A program made the position numbers and the translations under genes. Shown here piece after piece: positions 45,028-55,435 of a DNA stretch of 64,000 bases. The notes beneath the pieces were generated by a model. It was not told the DNA's origin, did no database searches, and saw only the letters and a program-made list of their open reading frames with translations. Source of the DNA: Dolomedes plantarius (taxonomy: Eukaryota > Arthropoda > Arachnida > Araneae > Dolomedidae); NCBI GenBank assembly GCA_907164885.2, contig OU015493.1, positions 217,511,459 through 217,575,458 of the forward strand, given 5' to 3'. The first letter of the stretch is position 1. Every line of letters begins with the position of its first letter.

Positions 45028-45927
45028 CAGGGTGTATCAGTACAGCGGTTACAAACTTTCAGCCCAGATAGAATACACCTAGACGATGGGAAATCACATA
45101 GCAATGCATTGTCGGAAACGCTTTCCTGGCGCGGTAGTGACGACACAAAACACAAGGAAGACAGGACACAAAAATGAGGAGAAAACAGTTTTATTATTCT
45201 TAGTACAGGAAAAAAACTAAGAAAAAAAGAACATTAAAGAGACAACGATCGTCATCAAAGTAAGTGTTCGAAATTACGACCCCGGGCCATGATGCAGGCT
45301 TCACATCACCGGCGCACTGAAGATCGAACGTTATCGAAAATACCGGGCGTTTCCCGGACTTCCCCAGCAGCTGCCGAGGTCCTTAGCACTGTTAACAGGA
45401 GTTTCGTACACCAGTGACTTGACGTACCCCCATAAGAAGTAATCAAGGAAAGTTAGGTCTGACGATCGAGCGGGCCAAAGCACTGGACCATCCCTTCCAG
45501 TCGACTGTTGGCCATACATTGCATTCAGGGGTGACGCACGTCACTGCTGTAATGGGTGGGGGCTCCATCATGCTGAAACCACATGGAAGAACGCATAGCA
45601 ACGGATACGTGCGCGTCGTCCAACAGCTGTGGCAATACTAAAAGCTATGCAAACCGCGTGTGCGCATGCACCACGGTTTTCTGATGCCTCGGTTTACGTA
45701 GTGATATCTATCGCGTACACCAGCCAAAGACTTCCCAGCATTTTTGCTGTGCGATGAATAATAAACATATTTTCACCTCTTTTTTGTGTCCTGTCTTCAT
45801 TGTGTTTTGTGTCTTCACTACCGCGCCAGGAAAACGTTTCCGACCAAGCATTGCTATGTTATTTCCCATCATCTAGGTGTAGTCTATCTGTACTAGAAGT
45901 TTGTAACCGCTGTAGTAATACACCCTG
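45028..45927 (-). mobile_element. DUF4817-type mariner with long TIRs, internally deleted
   Basis: Starts CAGGGTGTATCAGTACAGCG and ends with the inverse of CAGGGTGTATTACTACAGCG; TA on both sides. The inverted similarity continues for about 150 bp into the element, so the TIRs are long. 900 bp remain. Confidence 0.88.
45331..45570 (-). pseudogene. Tc1/mariner transposase C-terminal remnant
   Basis: The minus strand encodes WPARSSDLTFLDYFLWGYVK followed by SLVYETPVNS. This is the conserved block around the last catalytic acidic residue in DUF4817-type mariners (WPARSPDLTPLDFFLWG--K--VY-TP). The third catalytic residue is the D of FLDYFLWG. The frame is broken soon after. The N-terminal half is missing. 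Confidence 0.85.
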
Positions 45928-45934
45928 TATATAT

Positions 45935-45969
45935 ATATTATATATATATGTGTGTGTGTATGTATATAT

Positions 45970-46043
<74 letters not shown>
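45935..46043. repeat. (TA)n microsatellite
   Basis: (TA)n with a (TG)n interruption near 45950, abutting the Tigger at 46044. Confidence 0.9.
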
Positions 46044-46048
<5 letters not shown>

Positions 46049-46331
46049 AAAACTGTTTATAAGAACACCGGTTATAAAAACACATCGCTTAAAAGAACGG
46101 AATTATTAGTTCCCGGCCAATTCTGATGTGTAATGGTGGATATAAAATCCGGTTGTAATAACATCGTTAATAAGAACATATCGCTTTTAGAGACTTAAAA
46201 TCAATTTGTTTCTGGAAAAATAAACCGCTTATAAGAACATGTTAATTGGGAAGTAGCAGCTTGGTGTTCTTCAACCATTTTATCCATTTTTTATCTAAAA
46301 AAGGACTAAAATTAAGAAACTTCGAAAAAGT

Positions 46332-46461
46332 CCACATGCTGACATAGAAGAAGCCCTTTTGCATTGGTTTAAGATTCAAAGGAGTGCCAACATTTCCCTA
46401 ATCGGACCGATTTTGCAAGCGAAAGCAAATGAATTTTCGAAGCTCTTGAAAAACATTTCGT
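46332..46461 (+). pseudogene. Tigger transposase, CENP-B-like HTH remnant
   Basis: One frame encodes HADIEEALLHWFKIQRSANI then SLIGPILQAKANEFSKLL, the second DNA-binding helix-turn-helix (HTH_Tnp_Tc5/CENP-B type) of pogo/Tigger transposases. The catalytic D motifs are not seen; the following sequence is a SINE. A matching C-terminal segment (LPIEQYSLQEYEGIDLALA, in frame with the ORF at 46923) shows the same gene resumed downstream. Confidence 0.85.
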
Positions 46462-46544
46462 TTGTTCAACTTCGGGGATTCAGAGATTTCGGGAGAGGCA
46501 TTCCATTGTGTTCGGGAGAATCAGTGGAGAATCGAAGGCCGTGC

Positions 46545-46732
46545 CACCATTTTTGGTTTGGTTTGGAGCGCTACGGTCAACTTTTTGCTACACGAGGGCT
46601 AATTAAACCGGGACCTACAGTTTAAAGCCTATTCTGAACGGCTACAAACAGCCATGCCAACAGTGGGACTCAAACCCACAGGATCTGAACCGAATGCCAG
46701 CGCCCTAGCCATTCGGCCATCACCTGCCCAGG
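46545..46732 (-). mobile_element. SINE-C copy, full length, inverted
   Basis: On the minus strand it starts with a GGCCGAATGGCTAGGGCGC A-box region and TGGGTTTGAGTCCC B box, then CATGGCTGTTTGTAGCCG, and ends GCAAAAAGTTGACCGTAGCG, CTCCAAACCAAA. Best complete copy of the family in the window. Confidence 0.85.
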
Positions 46733-46922
46733 AATTTCTGATAACTGGCTTAAAACCGTTTGGACTACGTTAAGAGAAGGTTATGAAGGTCATGAAATCT
46801 TCAATCTTCAATAAAAAAAATGGAATTGTTTCCTGTCTGCTGGTTTTCTTAGGGTTAAAAATCCTCCCATTTTTTAAACTTAAGACGCTAGAGATGAAAC
46901 GCTTCAAGACTGGGTTCGAGAT

Positions 46923-47348
46923 TTGCCAATTGAACAATATTCACTTCAGGAATATGAAGGCATAGATTTGGCTCTTGCTACTCATGGGAATGTAACGGAT
47001 GAAGATAATAGCGCCCTTTACACGTACGTTCTTTCCCGCGTGAAACCACAATCCCGCGCAATTGAGTGCACGTGTGAAGGTGTCGGAGAGGAAGGGAAAG
47101 CTGCTTTGGAGCGTACTGCAAGTTTTCCCGCACGCAATCCCGTACGCTCCAAGCACTCGCGAAAGAGCGTACGTGTAAAGGGCGCAAATGTTGCAGGCGA
47201 AAATGCAGAGATTTCTGGCAGAGATGATGATATTGACGAAAGTGCCAGCTCAAAAGATCTTTTGAACGAGACTCCTTGTCCGATTTTAATTGAAATGTTT
47301 TCAGCTATCAATACAGTAACCACCGCTTATAGTTATCAGTGGTTATAA
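46923..47348 (+). pseudogene. Chimeric ORF: Tigger tail, MITE-E and second Tigger
   Basis: A 141-codon open frame. Residues 1-29 or so (PIEQYSLQEYEGIDLALA) are from the outer Tigger transposase. The middle (about residues 30-88) is MITE-E sequence translated. ENAEISGRDDDIDESASSKD onward is Tigger again, and the last residues come from the left end of the nested Tigger at 47314. The frame stays open because MITE plus duplicated bases add a multiple of three. Nothing suggests it is expressed. Confidence 0.75.
47009..47187. mobile_element. MITE-E copy 2
   Basis: GCGCCCTTTACACGTACG at 47011 and CGTACGTGTAAAGGGCGC ending at 47185 are perfect inverse 18-mers. Body as in copy 1 (31438) but shorter: CGCAATCCCGTACGCTCC then AAGCACTCGCGAAAGAG. 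Confidence 0.85.
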
Positions 47349-48442
47349 GAATCAACCGTTTATAAGAATCAATATCGCAAAAACAAAAACAAATGTATTA
47401 TTTCCATGTTAAAATTTCCGCTTTAAAGAATCAATCCACCGGTTATAAGAATCAGTTTGCAATCTTCGCCTTCCTTTCATTTTTCCAAAAAATGCCACTT
47501 GAACTCTCAAAAGGTACGAAATTCTTTCTGAAGTTTTTGAAAAGAAAGATTGATAAAACTTTAAGGTGGAAAACAGACGCAAAATACATTCCTTTAGACA
47601 TAACATAAGAGTTTCTTCTTATATGTTTTTGCTAAAAACTGTCTTATTAGCTTTACCCAGGGGCATCTAACCCGCCCGGGTCCGATTTCATTTTTCTCCA
47701 GACAGACATTACTTTTTTCCCACCACTTACTTCCTGGTTGCGGATTTCTGGACCCTGAAACACATAAATCTTCCGCGAAGTGTCCACCATCACTTACGCA
47801 AACGGGACAGTGGATTCAGCACTTCAAACCGTGAAACATAAACGGATCCATTATGCTGAATCAGATGAACCAGATGCTGAATCAAACGTTTCACGGTTTG
47901 ATTCAGAATCAAACCGTGAAACGTAAGCTATAAAGTGAATCTTCGTCTGAGACTGTAATAAGCATACGTCGCTAGTATTCACTTTAGTTTTCTAACAAAA
48001 TTGCCAGTTAGTGTTAGAACTTTTTGATAGTCGAATTCAAATATGATAAAAACAAGGAAAACTCTTAGTTTTTCTGAAAAACAGAACTTGTTAATTAGAT
48101 ATGATGCTCTTCCAAAGTGTAGTCAAAGAGAAGCTGCCTCATGTTGATTTTATAATCATGTGTTGTTACTTATAGGTCTAGAAATTGAGTTATAGTATTT
48201 GTTGACAAATTGAGTATTTTTAAAATTATAAAAAATAATTTTAATAAATGATAAATAAGGTAAATTAAAGAGTATTTAATGGTAAATTATGTATATATGT
48301 GCCTGTGTGTTTATATATATGTACAAGTATATATTTGTGTATGTGTGCCTGTCCAAAGGGAAGTTTCGGTTATAAGAATCAACCGCTTATAAGAATCAAA
48401 AACAGTAATAACAAACGTGATTCTTATAAGCGGAAATCACTG
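47314..48442 (+). mobile_element. Second Tigger, nested in the first
   Basis: CAGTAACCACCGCTTATAG at the left and the inverse of CAGTGATTTCCGCTTATAAG at the right, TA on both sides, with reiterated TTATAAGAATCA motifs. A hairpin built on AATCAAACCGTGAAACG lies at 47870-47925. It contains an N-terminal transposase fragment at 48043. Confidence 0.8.
48043..48147 (+). pseudogene. Tigger transposase N-terminus (Psq-like HTH), truncated
   Basis: An ATG opens a 34-codon frame, MIKTRKTLSFSEKQNLLIRY and then PKCSQREAAS, ending in TGA. This matches the first (CENP-B N / Pipsqueak-like) HTH of pogo transposases (basic start, LS--EK--LI--Y/--G-SQR-IA). The rest of the gene is deleted. It is read in the same direction as the element. 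Confidence 0.75.
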
Positions 48443-48945
48443 TACTTTAAATAAATTTTTAGCTTGCAATGATGATTTTGTGAAGGATGCGATAAAAAAA
48501 AATCTGTCAAAGAACTTTTCGCGATAACCGAAAATTATTTTTATTTACAACCCCCCCCCCCATAAAAAAATATTACTGATTATTTTTCAGGAAATGGATA
48601 AACATGTAAAAACAAAATATTGCATTATGTATGTACATTCATAATAGCTACATAATTTTTTTCACTTTTCTTTTTAACGTTTTTAGAACTATGTATTTGA
48701 AAAAGTTCAAAAAATACATACTTATATGAAAATGAGCGGTGTGTTTTTCCTTGATTGAACTTGAACCTTTTAACCATTTTTTTAACGTCATGTTTCAGGT
48801 GCAAATAGAAATTATGTGACAATGAATTTGGTATTTCCAGCAGTTGTAAGTTATCTATCGGATATAAAAACTATCGATTATAAGAACCAGTTTTTAAAGT
48901 CCCCTGGATGTTCTTATAAACGATTTCTACTGTATGTATATATAC

Positions 48946-48954
<9 letters not shown>

Positions 48955-48986
<32 letters not shown>

Positions 48987-48987
48987 G

Positions 48988-49035
<48 letters not shown>
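48955..49035. repeat. (TA)n/(TGTA)n microsatellite
   Basis: TA runs with TGTATGTATGTG interruptions. Confidence 0.9.
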
Positions 49036-49041
<6 letters not shown>

Positions 49042-49779
49042 TTATTTGTGTGTTTATCCAAGTCGACAATCCTTGGAAACATTTTCTCTATAAGTTAACA
49101 TGCAGCTGAGCTACTGACTTCTCATGCATGTAGGGAAGTCACCGAAAGACTGCTATTGCTGACTTCTTCGGTATTACAGCTCTGAGTTCGCTTGTACGAC
49201 ATCTATCAGTTTCTGACCCTCCCTATCAAATCGATAAGTGGGATTCGGAGTATTCGTGATGACGTTAAGATTTCTTCGCGATGACGTCAGCAAATGGGAG
49301 CCGCAGCCTATTCTCGCGCGAAAATGACTGGAATTGTCAAGTCTGTTATTTTCTAACGTATTTATTACCGCATGTCTTAGCATTGTTTACCTGTTACCGA
49401 GTCATGCGGGTGAAGCAACATGAATTTCAGAACAATTTCGGCCCTATAAGTGTGCCTGGGGAGTGAGGAGCGAGCACGTTTCTATGTATGAGCGAGATAT
49501 AAAAGGTAAAAATTTTATTGCTAAATCGGATATCCTCATATAGTTCACACAAAAATTGTATGGATGGAAGAGACAAACATTGTAGGTTTAAATTGACATT
49601 TTGCGTTACTTTGTAGTCCATTACAAAGAACAATCAGTTTCGGGAGATATTCCTATAAGTAATCTACGGATTCGAGAGATATTCCTATTCGTAGATATTC
49701 CTATAATTCCTATAAGTAAAACTCCGGCAGCTTTTTAGATGGCGATACTTGTAATCCGAAATTAGTATCAATTTATATA
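49036..49779. other. Unassigned stretch with a MITE-D fragment
   Basis: 49055-49110 resembles MITE-D in CAAGTCGACAATCC, GGAAACATTTTCT and AAGTTAAC. The rest has no recognised gene. Small ORFs at 49174-49466 lack domains. Confidence 0.4.
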
Positions 49780-49782
49780 ACC

Positions 49783-50502
49783 TATAACTAAAAATAAATA
49801 ACCCAACAGATCTAGATAATTATAAGAAGAATGCAGACAAAAAAACAAACAGAAATCAAGCACTCAGGGCTCCACGCACCAGAGGCAAGATTCTGTAGTA
49901 GTGCCAGAACTGAACCAGAAATCGAGTTAACCGACGGGTTGCGTCATCAGGAAGCCTAACCAAATCAGTTACCTCAAGGGAAACTTTCTGAATAGGATGC
50001 AGGTATAACCAAAAGACATCCCAAGGCCCCGAGATCCTCATTGAAACATTTAGTCAAAAGAAAATGAAAAGACAGAGACAACTTACAGTAAGGGCTCATC
50101 GCACCATACATGCAAGTACATATACAATCCTAATGAAAAGCCAAAGATGCAAATTCCGTCACCTACGGAATTAATGTATGTATGCATCTTTGGCTTTTCA
50201 TTAGGATTGTATGTGTACTTGCATGTATGGTGCGTTGAGTCTTTACGTTGAGTCTAGGTGCCTTGGGATGTCTTTTGGTTATACCTTCATCCTATTCAGA
50301 AAGTTCCCCTTGAGGTAACTGATTTGGTTAGGTTCCCTGATCACGAGACCAGTCGGTTACCTCGTTTTCTGGTTCAGTTCCGGCACTACAACAGAATCTT
50401 GCCTCTGGTGCGTGGAACCCTGAGTGCTTGATTTCTGTTTGTTTTTTGTCTGCATTCTTCTTATAATTATCTAGCAATGTTGGATTATTTATTTTTAGTT
50501 AT
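49783..50502. mobile_element. 720-bp foldback element (long inverted repeat)
   Basis: The left arm (about 49783-50150) and the right arm (about 50160-50502) are inverse copies over about 330 bp: outer ATAACTAAAAATAAATAAYC, then CTAGATAATTATAAGAAGAA, inner TACATGCAAGTACA and CCTAATGAAAAGCCAAAGAT. Arms differ at scattered sites, so it is not a recent perfect palindrome. No coding. Confidence 0.9.
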
Positions 50503-51483
50503 ATTTGTCCATTTTCAATATAAGGATAGGAAGCGACTGCACAATCGTTTATTGAAAAGTTTTATGTTTTCATTGTTAGGGTAGGTTTTAAAGTTAACTT
50601 GTTTGGCAGTCTATGCTCGCTTTTTAATTTTGTTAGTTTGATTTGATTATTTTATTATTACATTTATATACGCTAATAACCATCGTTATCGAATTTAGAA
50701 AAGATATTCATTTCTGTTATCATGTTAAGTGTCCATTTCTTTTCATTTTTGGGGGTAACATCATAATTTTTAATCTTTTTTCCAAACTTTAAGCCCCTGT
50801 ATTTAGGTGCCTCATTTTCTGATACTTTCAAATATATTTTCCAAAGACGAATACCCTGGGCTCATGTACTGCGAGCAGGAAACTTCAACCAGGCGGCAAT
50901 AAAATATGAAAATCGGGACTCTATTGCATAGTTCCGAACGTAAAACGAAGTCGAGCACAATATATTTCCGGTTCGATAGATCCTGCACATACACTTTACC
51001 AATTTGACGCATGCCCGTCCATGTTTACAAACAGAGATCCCAACTTGGAGCGTTTAATAATCGATCGGGATGACAGTAAAAAGCGATGACATTAACCATC
51101 ATTTGGTTTTTCCAGCAGTTTTTCATCGGAATCATTCCTCCATTAACACTTGGCTGTAAAACCTGTCAGATAATGCGATGTTTATGAACGGGAACGAAAG
51201 ATGAAATGAACGGGGGAGAAAAAAAAGTGACTGACCTGATCCAGTTCCAAACTGATTGGGAAGTTGCATCACAATCGTGAAACAAGAATATATCTGTAGC
51301 ATCAGTGCAAAATATTGCGCGTCGACTGTACCGAAGCTGCATTCATTCGGACAACATCCACTACGGCCAATCCTTATTGACTATTAGCACTATCATAGTA
51401 GGTATCGCCACGGCCCACAGAATCCAAGATTTCGTTTCCTAACACAATATTTCGATTTTCTTCACTTTTTTTTCCGAACGAAG
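50503..51483. other. Unassigned stretch
   Basis: No gene or element recognised over about 1 kb. Confidence 0.4.
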
Positions 51484-51655
51484 GCTGGGGAGCTGGCATT
51501 CTGTACCAAGCTCTGTGGGTTCGAGTCCCACAGTTGGCATGGAAGTTTGTAGCCGTTCGGTGTAGGCTTGAAGCAGTAGATCCCCGTCTAATGAATCCTC
51601 CAGCAGCAAAAGTTAGCCGTAGCGCTCCAAACCAAAGACACCGCGATGATTTGTT
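51484..51655 (+). mobile_element. SINE-C copy
   Basis: GGAGCTGGCATTC region, B box GGGTTCGAGTCCC (about 51519-51531), family body GGCATGGAAGTTTGTAGCCG and tail GCAAAAGTTAGCCGTAGCG. The head is shortened. Confidence 0.8.
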
Positions 51656-51773
51656 GGCTATTTTTTAACTGGGAGCTTCATTCAGGTAAGGCAACGTAAC
51701 TCCCTGCTGCCACAAGAACATACTATAGATCTTTCAGAAGCTAATAATACGAACAATATGTTTCCTCAATTAT

Positions 51774-52538
51774 CCCTTTCGTGGGCCATTTATTTCTCTT
51801 TTGAAGTTCTCCCAGTTTATTTGTGTTTTATTATCAATTAAACAATGGCATTTAAGGAAATATGTTTTATTTTATGGAATTTCAAATTTAAATTTAAATT
51901 TTAGAGGTGGGAAGCATACTTTCCAAGGAACCATCCACGGACATAATAAAATTCAATTTAATGATGATTATTTGCCATGAAAAGATGAGAAGCATGTTGC
52001 AATGCACAAGGATACATCACAACTCTGCACACATGTAGCGGGTCCTCTTTTCTTGTGCTTTTGTGCTACATTTCCTACATCGTCTATAGTTTGAAACCAA
52101 CTTTGGCATACGGTTTCCCACACTGGCAATCGCACATCATCTGGAACTGCACACTTCTTCGCTTGGAAGCTAGCAGAACGATCTTTCCTTTTTCTTGAAG
52201 AATATCCGTCTATTAGCTGACGAGCTAATGCTATACGGAATGTCAGCTGGTCTAAACTTCTATACCGTTTATTTACTTGCCATTTAGTTGCGTAGAACAA
52301 ATATATATCAACAGAGGTGTCAGAACAGAACAGATTTCACAGAACCGGCTTCCGAACTTAATAACATATGTACTATTTCTGTTTCAATTACTGGAAACTA
52401 GATGGCAGAACAAAACTGAAGTGGGAATTATTCTTCCCAACATTATACTATATATTATAGTGGGTTTTGCGCTTCCCGCAGGTGTATTTCCTAAGATCGT
52501 GTAGGTGGGAAGTCATCTTCCCAAGATCCACGAAAGGG
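51774..52538 (-). mobile_element. piggyBac transposon with TTAT duplications, internally deleted
   Basis: CCCTTTCGTGG at the left and CCACGAAAGGG at the right are perfect inverses, with TTAT at 51770-51773 and 52539-52542. A transposase C-terminus lies inside on the minus strand. Internal GGTGGGAAG...CTTCCCA palindromes lie near the ends (51906 and 52504). Confidence 0.88.
51968..52300 (-). pseudogene. piggyBac transposase C-terminus with cysteine-rich tail
   Basis: The ORF covers the end of a piggyBac/PGBD-type transposase. LTFRIALARQLIDGYSSRKR is the typical helix and basic block, AVPDDVRLPVW the usual VP-DVR--- HWP region, and the tail has CVQSCDVSLCIATC followed by FSSFHGK. The tail corresponds to the C-terminal zinc-binding domain (C--C-V-LC---CF--YH), though the earlier Cys pair is replaced. 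The catalytic Asp region is missing. It starts at an internal Met, not the native start. Confidence 0.8.
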
Positions 52539-52589
52539 TTATTACATGGACGATAATTTTATACTGTATTGTCTCTGTGCATGCGCTGG

Positions 52590-52660
52590 TGTCCTTTAAA
52601 TATACCTCTCCTTTTAAATATACCTTTCCCTTAAGTGTCCTTTAAATATACCTCTCAATT
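52590..52660. repeat. Short tandem repeat TCCTTTAAATATACCTC
   Basis: Three adjacent copies of a CCTTT(T)AAATATACCT unit. Confidence 0.8.
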
Positions 52661-52746
52661 TTTCTTAATTGCTATCTTTAAAACAATATACCCGACATTC
52701 CTTGTAAGGTATCTTCTACAGTTCTTTTCTTCCATTTTTATTAAAA

Positions 52747-52790
52747 CTAGGGGCTTCACCCCTAGGCTCGCTACGCTCGCTCCTCTGTTA
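52747..52790 (-). mobile_element. Helitron-like 3' terminus, fifth family
   Basis: On the minus strand GAGCGAGCGTAGCGAGC, then CTAGGGGTGAAGCCCCTAG and T. A GC-rich stem and CTAG|T resemble the HelA end, but the hairpin runs right into the CTAG. No 5' end located. Confidence 0.4.
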
Positions 52791-52984
52791 GGGTCAAGGT
52801 CAAGGTATATTGAGTTTGTTGGAATGCGATGGTCTTACGACTTACCTCCAGTAGCAAGATATGTACATCAGAAAATATGTGCTCAGCAGTAAAATAAAAA
52901 TTAAGCCCTCTTCAGATAAGTAAAATAAAAAATATAATAAGAATTAAAAGAATGAAATTCAAATATTTAGAATAATTAGTAAAA

Positions 52985-53070
52985 ATGAGCGTCCACCGGG
53001 ATCGAACCGTGGACTATCGCATTCGATGCAGCGCGCTCAAGCACAGCGCCAATCATGGCACAGCAAGTTG
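52985..53070 (-). mobile_element. tRNA-like SINE head
   Basis: On the minus strand GATTGGCGCTGTGCTTGAGC (A box region) and GGTTCGATCCC (B box, plus-strand 52998-53008). The acceptor stem does not pair, so it is not a functional tRNA gene. Confidence 0.6.
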
Positions 53071-54048
53071 AAGGAATAAGTTGCTAATAGGGAGATACAT
53101 AGGGGGTGATTCTCGGGCAATGCAACAGCTTCCATCCATTTACTGTTGAAGGGGAATCACTGTTTCATCTTTAAAATTCAATTTAAAATCGAAATTTTAA
53201 GATAGAGACTTGAAATGAGGTTTATATGAATGAGAAAGCTTTCATCTTCCAGATGATGTAAATGTTTTCTTTGTAAGATAAAAACTCGAGGAGTATCGAT
53301 ATTACATCCACATATGTGACGATATTTCTCGAAAAAGTGGGTTTAATATTTTGATGAAAATATTAGTCTGTTTTAAATTATTTTTAAACAAATGAGGTCT
53401 TGTTTGAAGGAAAAATGTCTGTAGTCTTAGATTGTAAAAAGATCAAAATTCTACGATTAATTTTTGGCGAGTTATCGTAATCTGAACATGAAAAGGTAAA
53501 TATTTTCCCCCAAAACATAAAATTAAAAAAAAACTTAAAGTCCGACGAAGATGAGACATATCTCACTTTCTTCCCCGCATTTTTCTGCATCTATTGGTAT
53601 CGGTCTCGACCCCATACCCCAGCGGTTTCGGAGGAGATAGCGTGACAAGCTTTTGACAGCGGCGGCGGCGCCAGTTACTTTTTTTTAGAATAGAGAGGTA
53701 CCGCAGGGATCTTTGAGTGAGAGTGAACAATCCGGAAGTATTCTCCCTCGGTCAAAAATGACTACGGGAAAAACATGATTTAGATTTTCTTTCTAAGGAG
53801 ATTAAAATTTTTTACAAATACTGATGACAAAGGAACCTTTCTTTAGCACAAAAATGAATTAATTATGTAAATAAAGCTACTGGTAAAGTAGTTAAAATTT
53901 TAAAATATTAATTTTTAAAGACAAACTTTCAAATTGAGTATTCTTTAAGTTTTTTGTTTTATTGTTATGTATTTATTTTCAATGATATTCGCAAAAACAC
54001 ACTTTTTTTAACAGCAAAATTTCAAATTAATTTTTTTGTTATTATATA
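53071..54048. other. Unassigned stretch, part duplicated downstream
   Basis: 53389-53505 is about 90% identical by eye to 54727-54841 (AATGAGGTCTTGTTTGAAGG to GTTATCGTAATCTGAACATG). No gene recognised. A (GGC)n run lies at 53661-53672. Confidence 0.5.
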
Positions 54049-54694
54049 AGGGTGGCCCAAACGAAAGAGAAACTTTCGTATTAACGGCAGCGATTCAATA
54101 CTTGGGGCTTTGTGTTTGCACCTGTAGATGACGTTGCATGTTGGGAAGCAAATCTGTTATCGCCGTCACGAAATGTATCGTCGTCTGAAAGCTGTGTATG
54201 GGCATAAGTATACAGAGTTCGGATGGTTGAATGACGATGACGATGAAAGATGACGTTGAATGTTGGGAAGCAAATCTGTTATCGTCGTCACGAAATGTAT
54301 CGTCGTCTGAAAGCTGTGTATGGGCATAAGTATACAGAGTTCGGATGGTTCAAAGAATTTCGTAAGGGACGTGTGACCTTACGCACAATGGAACTTTGCC
54401 ATGGAATTGATTGCTGCGTGGACAAGATTGCTTCCGCCGGGAGTTCTTCAACAATCCCTTCTATAGTTCCGACCTACCGACCTATCGACCTATCGTTCTG
54501 CAGACGACCAAGGAAGTCCTTTGCTCGGGGTATCCAATATCTAGTGGACTTCTTGAACTGATACGTCGACTATGTGTAGCGGATATGTAGCTCATCCATC
54601 GCTATTTCTTCCTGTGCGTTCCCATATTCCAAACAATAAACCATTTCCAAAAAGTCTCACTTGGGAAAAGTCTCACTTTCATTTGGGTCACACT
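54049..54694 (+). mobile_element. mariner element, internally deleted, with tandem duplication
   Basis: Left end AGGGTGGCCCAAACGAAAGA and right end the inverse of AGTGTGACCCAAATGAAAGT, TA on both sides. A 122-bp segment carrying the start of the transposase is duplicated (54125-54246 and 54247-54352). Confidence 0.8.
54250..54561 (+). pseudogene. mariner transposase, N-terminal HTH and rearranged tail
   Basis: The frame opens with QICYRRHEMYRRLKAVYGHK and WFKEFRKGRVTL, the first helix-turn-helix of mariner transposases (--R-----YG------V--W---F--GR). After about 40 residues it jumps to unrelated or frame-shifted sequence. The catalytic D,D,D region is missing. The duplicated upstream copy (54126-54240) carries the same HTH. 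Confidence 0.75.
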
Positions 54695-54726
54695 TATTAT
54701 GTAGAATCAAATGAGGTAGAAACAAA

Positions 54727-54841
54727 TGAGGTCTTGTTTGAAGGACAAATGTCTGTACTCTTAGATTGTAAAAACATCAAAATTCTACGATTAATTTTTT
54801 GCGAGTTATCGTAATCTGAACATGAAAAAGTCAATATTTTT
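54727..54841. repeat. Second copy of the 53389-53505 repeat
   Basis: It begins within about 30 bases of the mariner right end. The two copies bracket the mariner region. Confidence 0.75.
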
Positions 54842-54994
54842 CCATGTTCAGATGTTTACATAAAATGGCGTTTTTTAAAAACAATGTTTCAAATGAAATT
54901 TTTTTATACGTATAGTGATGTTTACATAAAGTGACATTTAAAGGGGGAAAATCCTCACGAAATGCGGATCAATATAATAATAACAAGATAAAAA

Positions 54995-55435
54995 GAACTT
55001 TTTATATACCATGTTATTAAATTTTCTGTTGAATCATATAAACTTTACAATTCTATGGTATTAGTAAATACTTTTTTTAAATTTTTGTGATGAATTTTCC
55101 CATCAACTTGAAAGAAAATGAAGTTAATTGGAAGTTAACTTGCGTTTAACTTTTCGTTCCAGTCCCGGTCTGATAGATGGCTACACCAGTCTACAAAACA
55201 AAATTAACTGAAAATAACTTAAAATTAATTTAATTCTGCTTAAAGATGGCTAAAAGTATTTAAAAATGCATTGTCATTGTGTTCTGAGCTATTCTCAAAG
55301 TTTCAAATGTCTAGCTAGTCGGGAAGTTAGTTAAAAATCGATTGTAAGATTTGTAAGGGACGAACACACAAACAAACAAGAAAGAAAGTTAAAAATTAAA
55401 TTTTGGTGAAAACATGGTAAAAATTAAATTTTGTG
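54995..55435 (-). repeat. Family-B repeat, copy 3, inverted
   Basis: Colinear with copies 1 and 2 on the minus strand, from TTTTTACCATGTTTTCACC to TATCTTGTTATTATT. It carries an extra AAATTTTTAC-type duplication near its start. Confidence 0.8.

Larger units (their letters stand above)
46044..48932 (+). mobile_element. Tigger (pogo) element, outer, invaded by three elements
   Basis: Left end TAGTAAAAACTGTTTATAAG and right end the inverse of CAGTAGAAATCGTTTATAAG, each flanked by TA, with reiterated TTATAAGAACA motifs. It holds a CENP-B-like HTH remnant (46332), a minus-strand SINE-C (46545), a MITE-E (47011) and a second Tigger (47314). Confidence 0.8.

Noticed and set aside
46941..47323. Minus-strand ORFs of 71-101 codons
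   Set aside because: Same MITE-E effect, opposite strand of the Tigger remnant.
52985..53070. Possible tRNA gene on the minus strand
   Set aside because: The B box is good, but the acceptor stem does not pair and the spacing to the A box is irregular; a SINE head or tRNA relic fits better.
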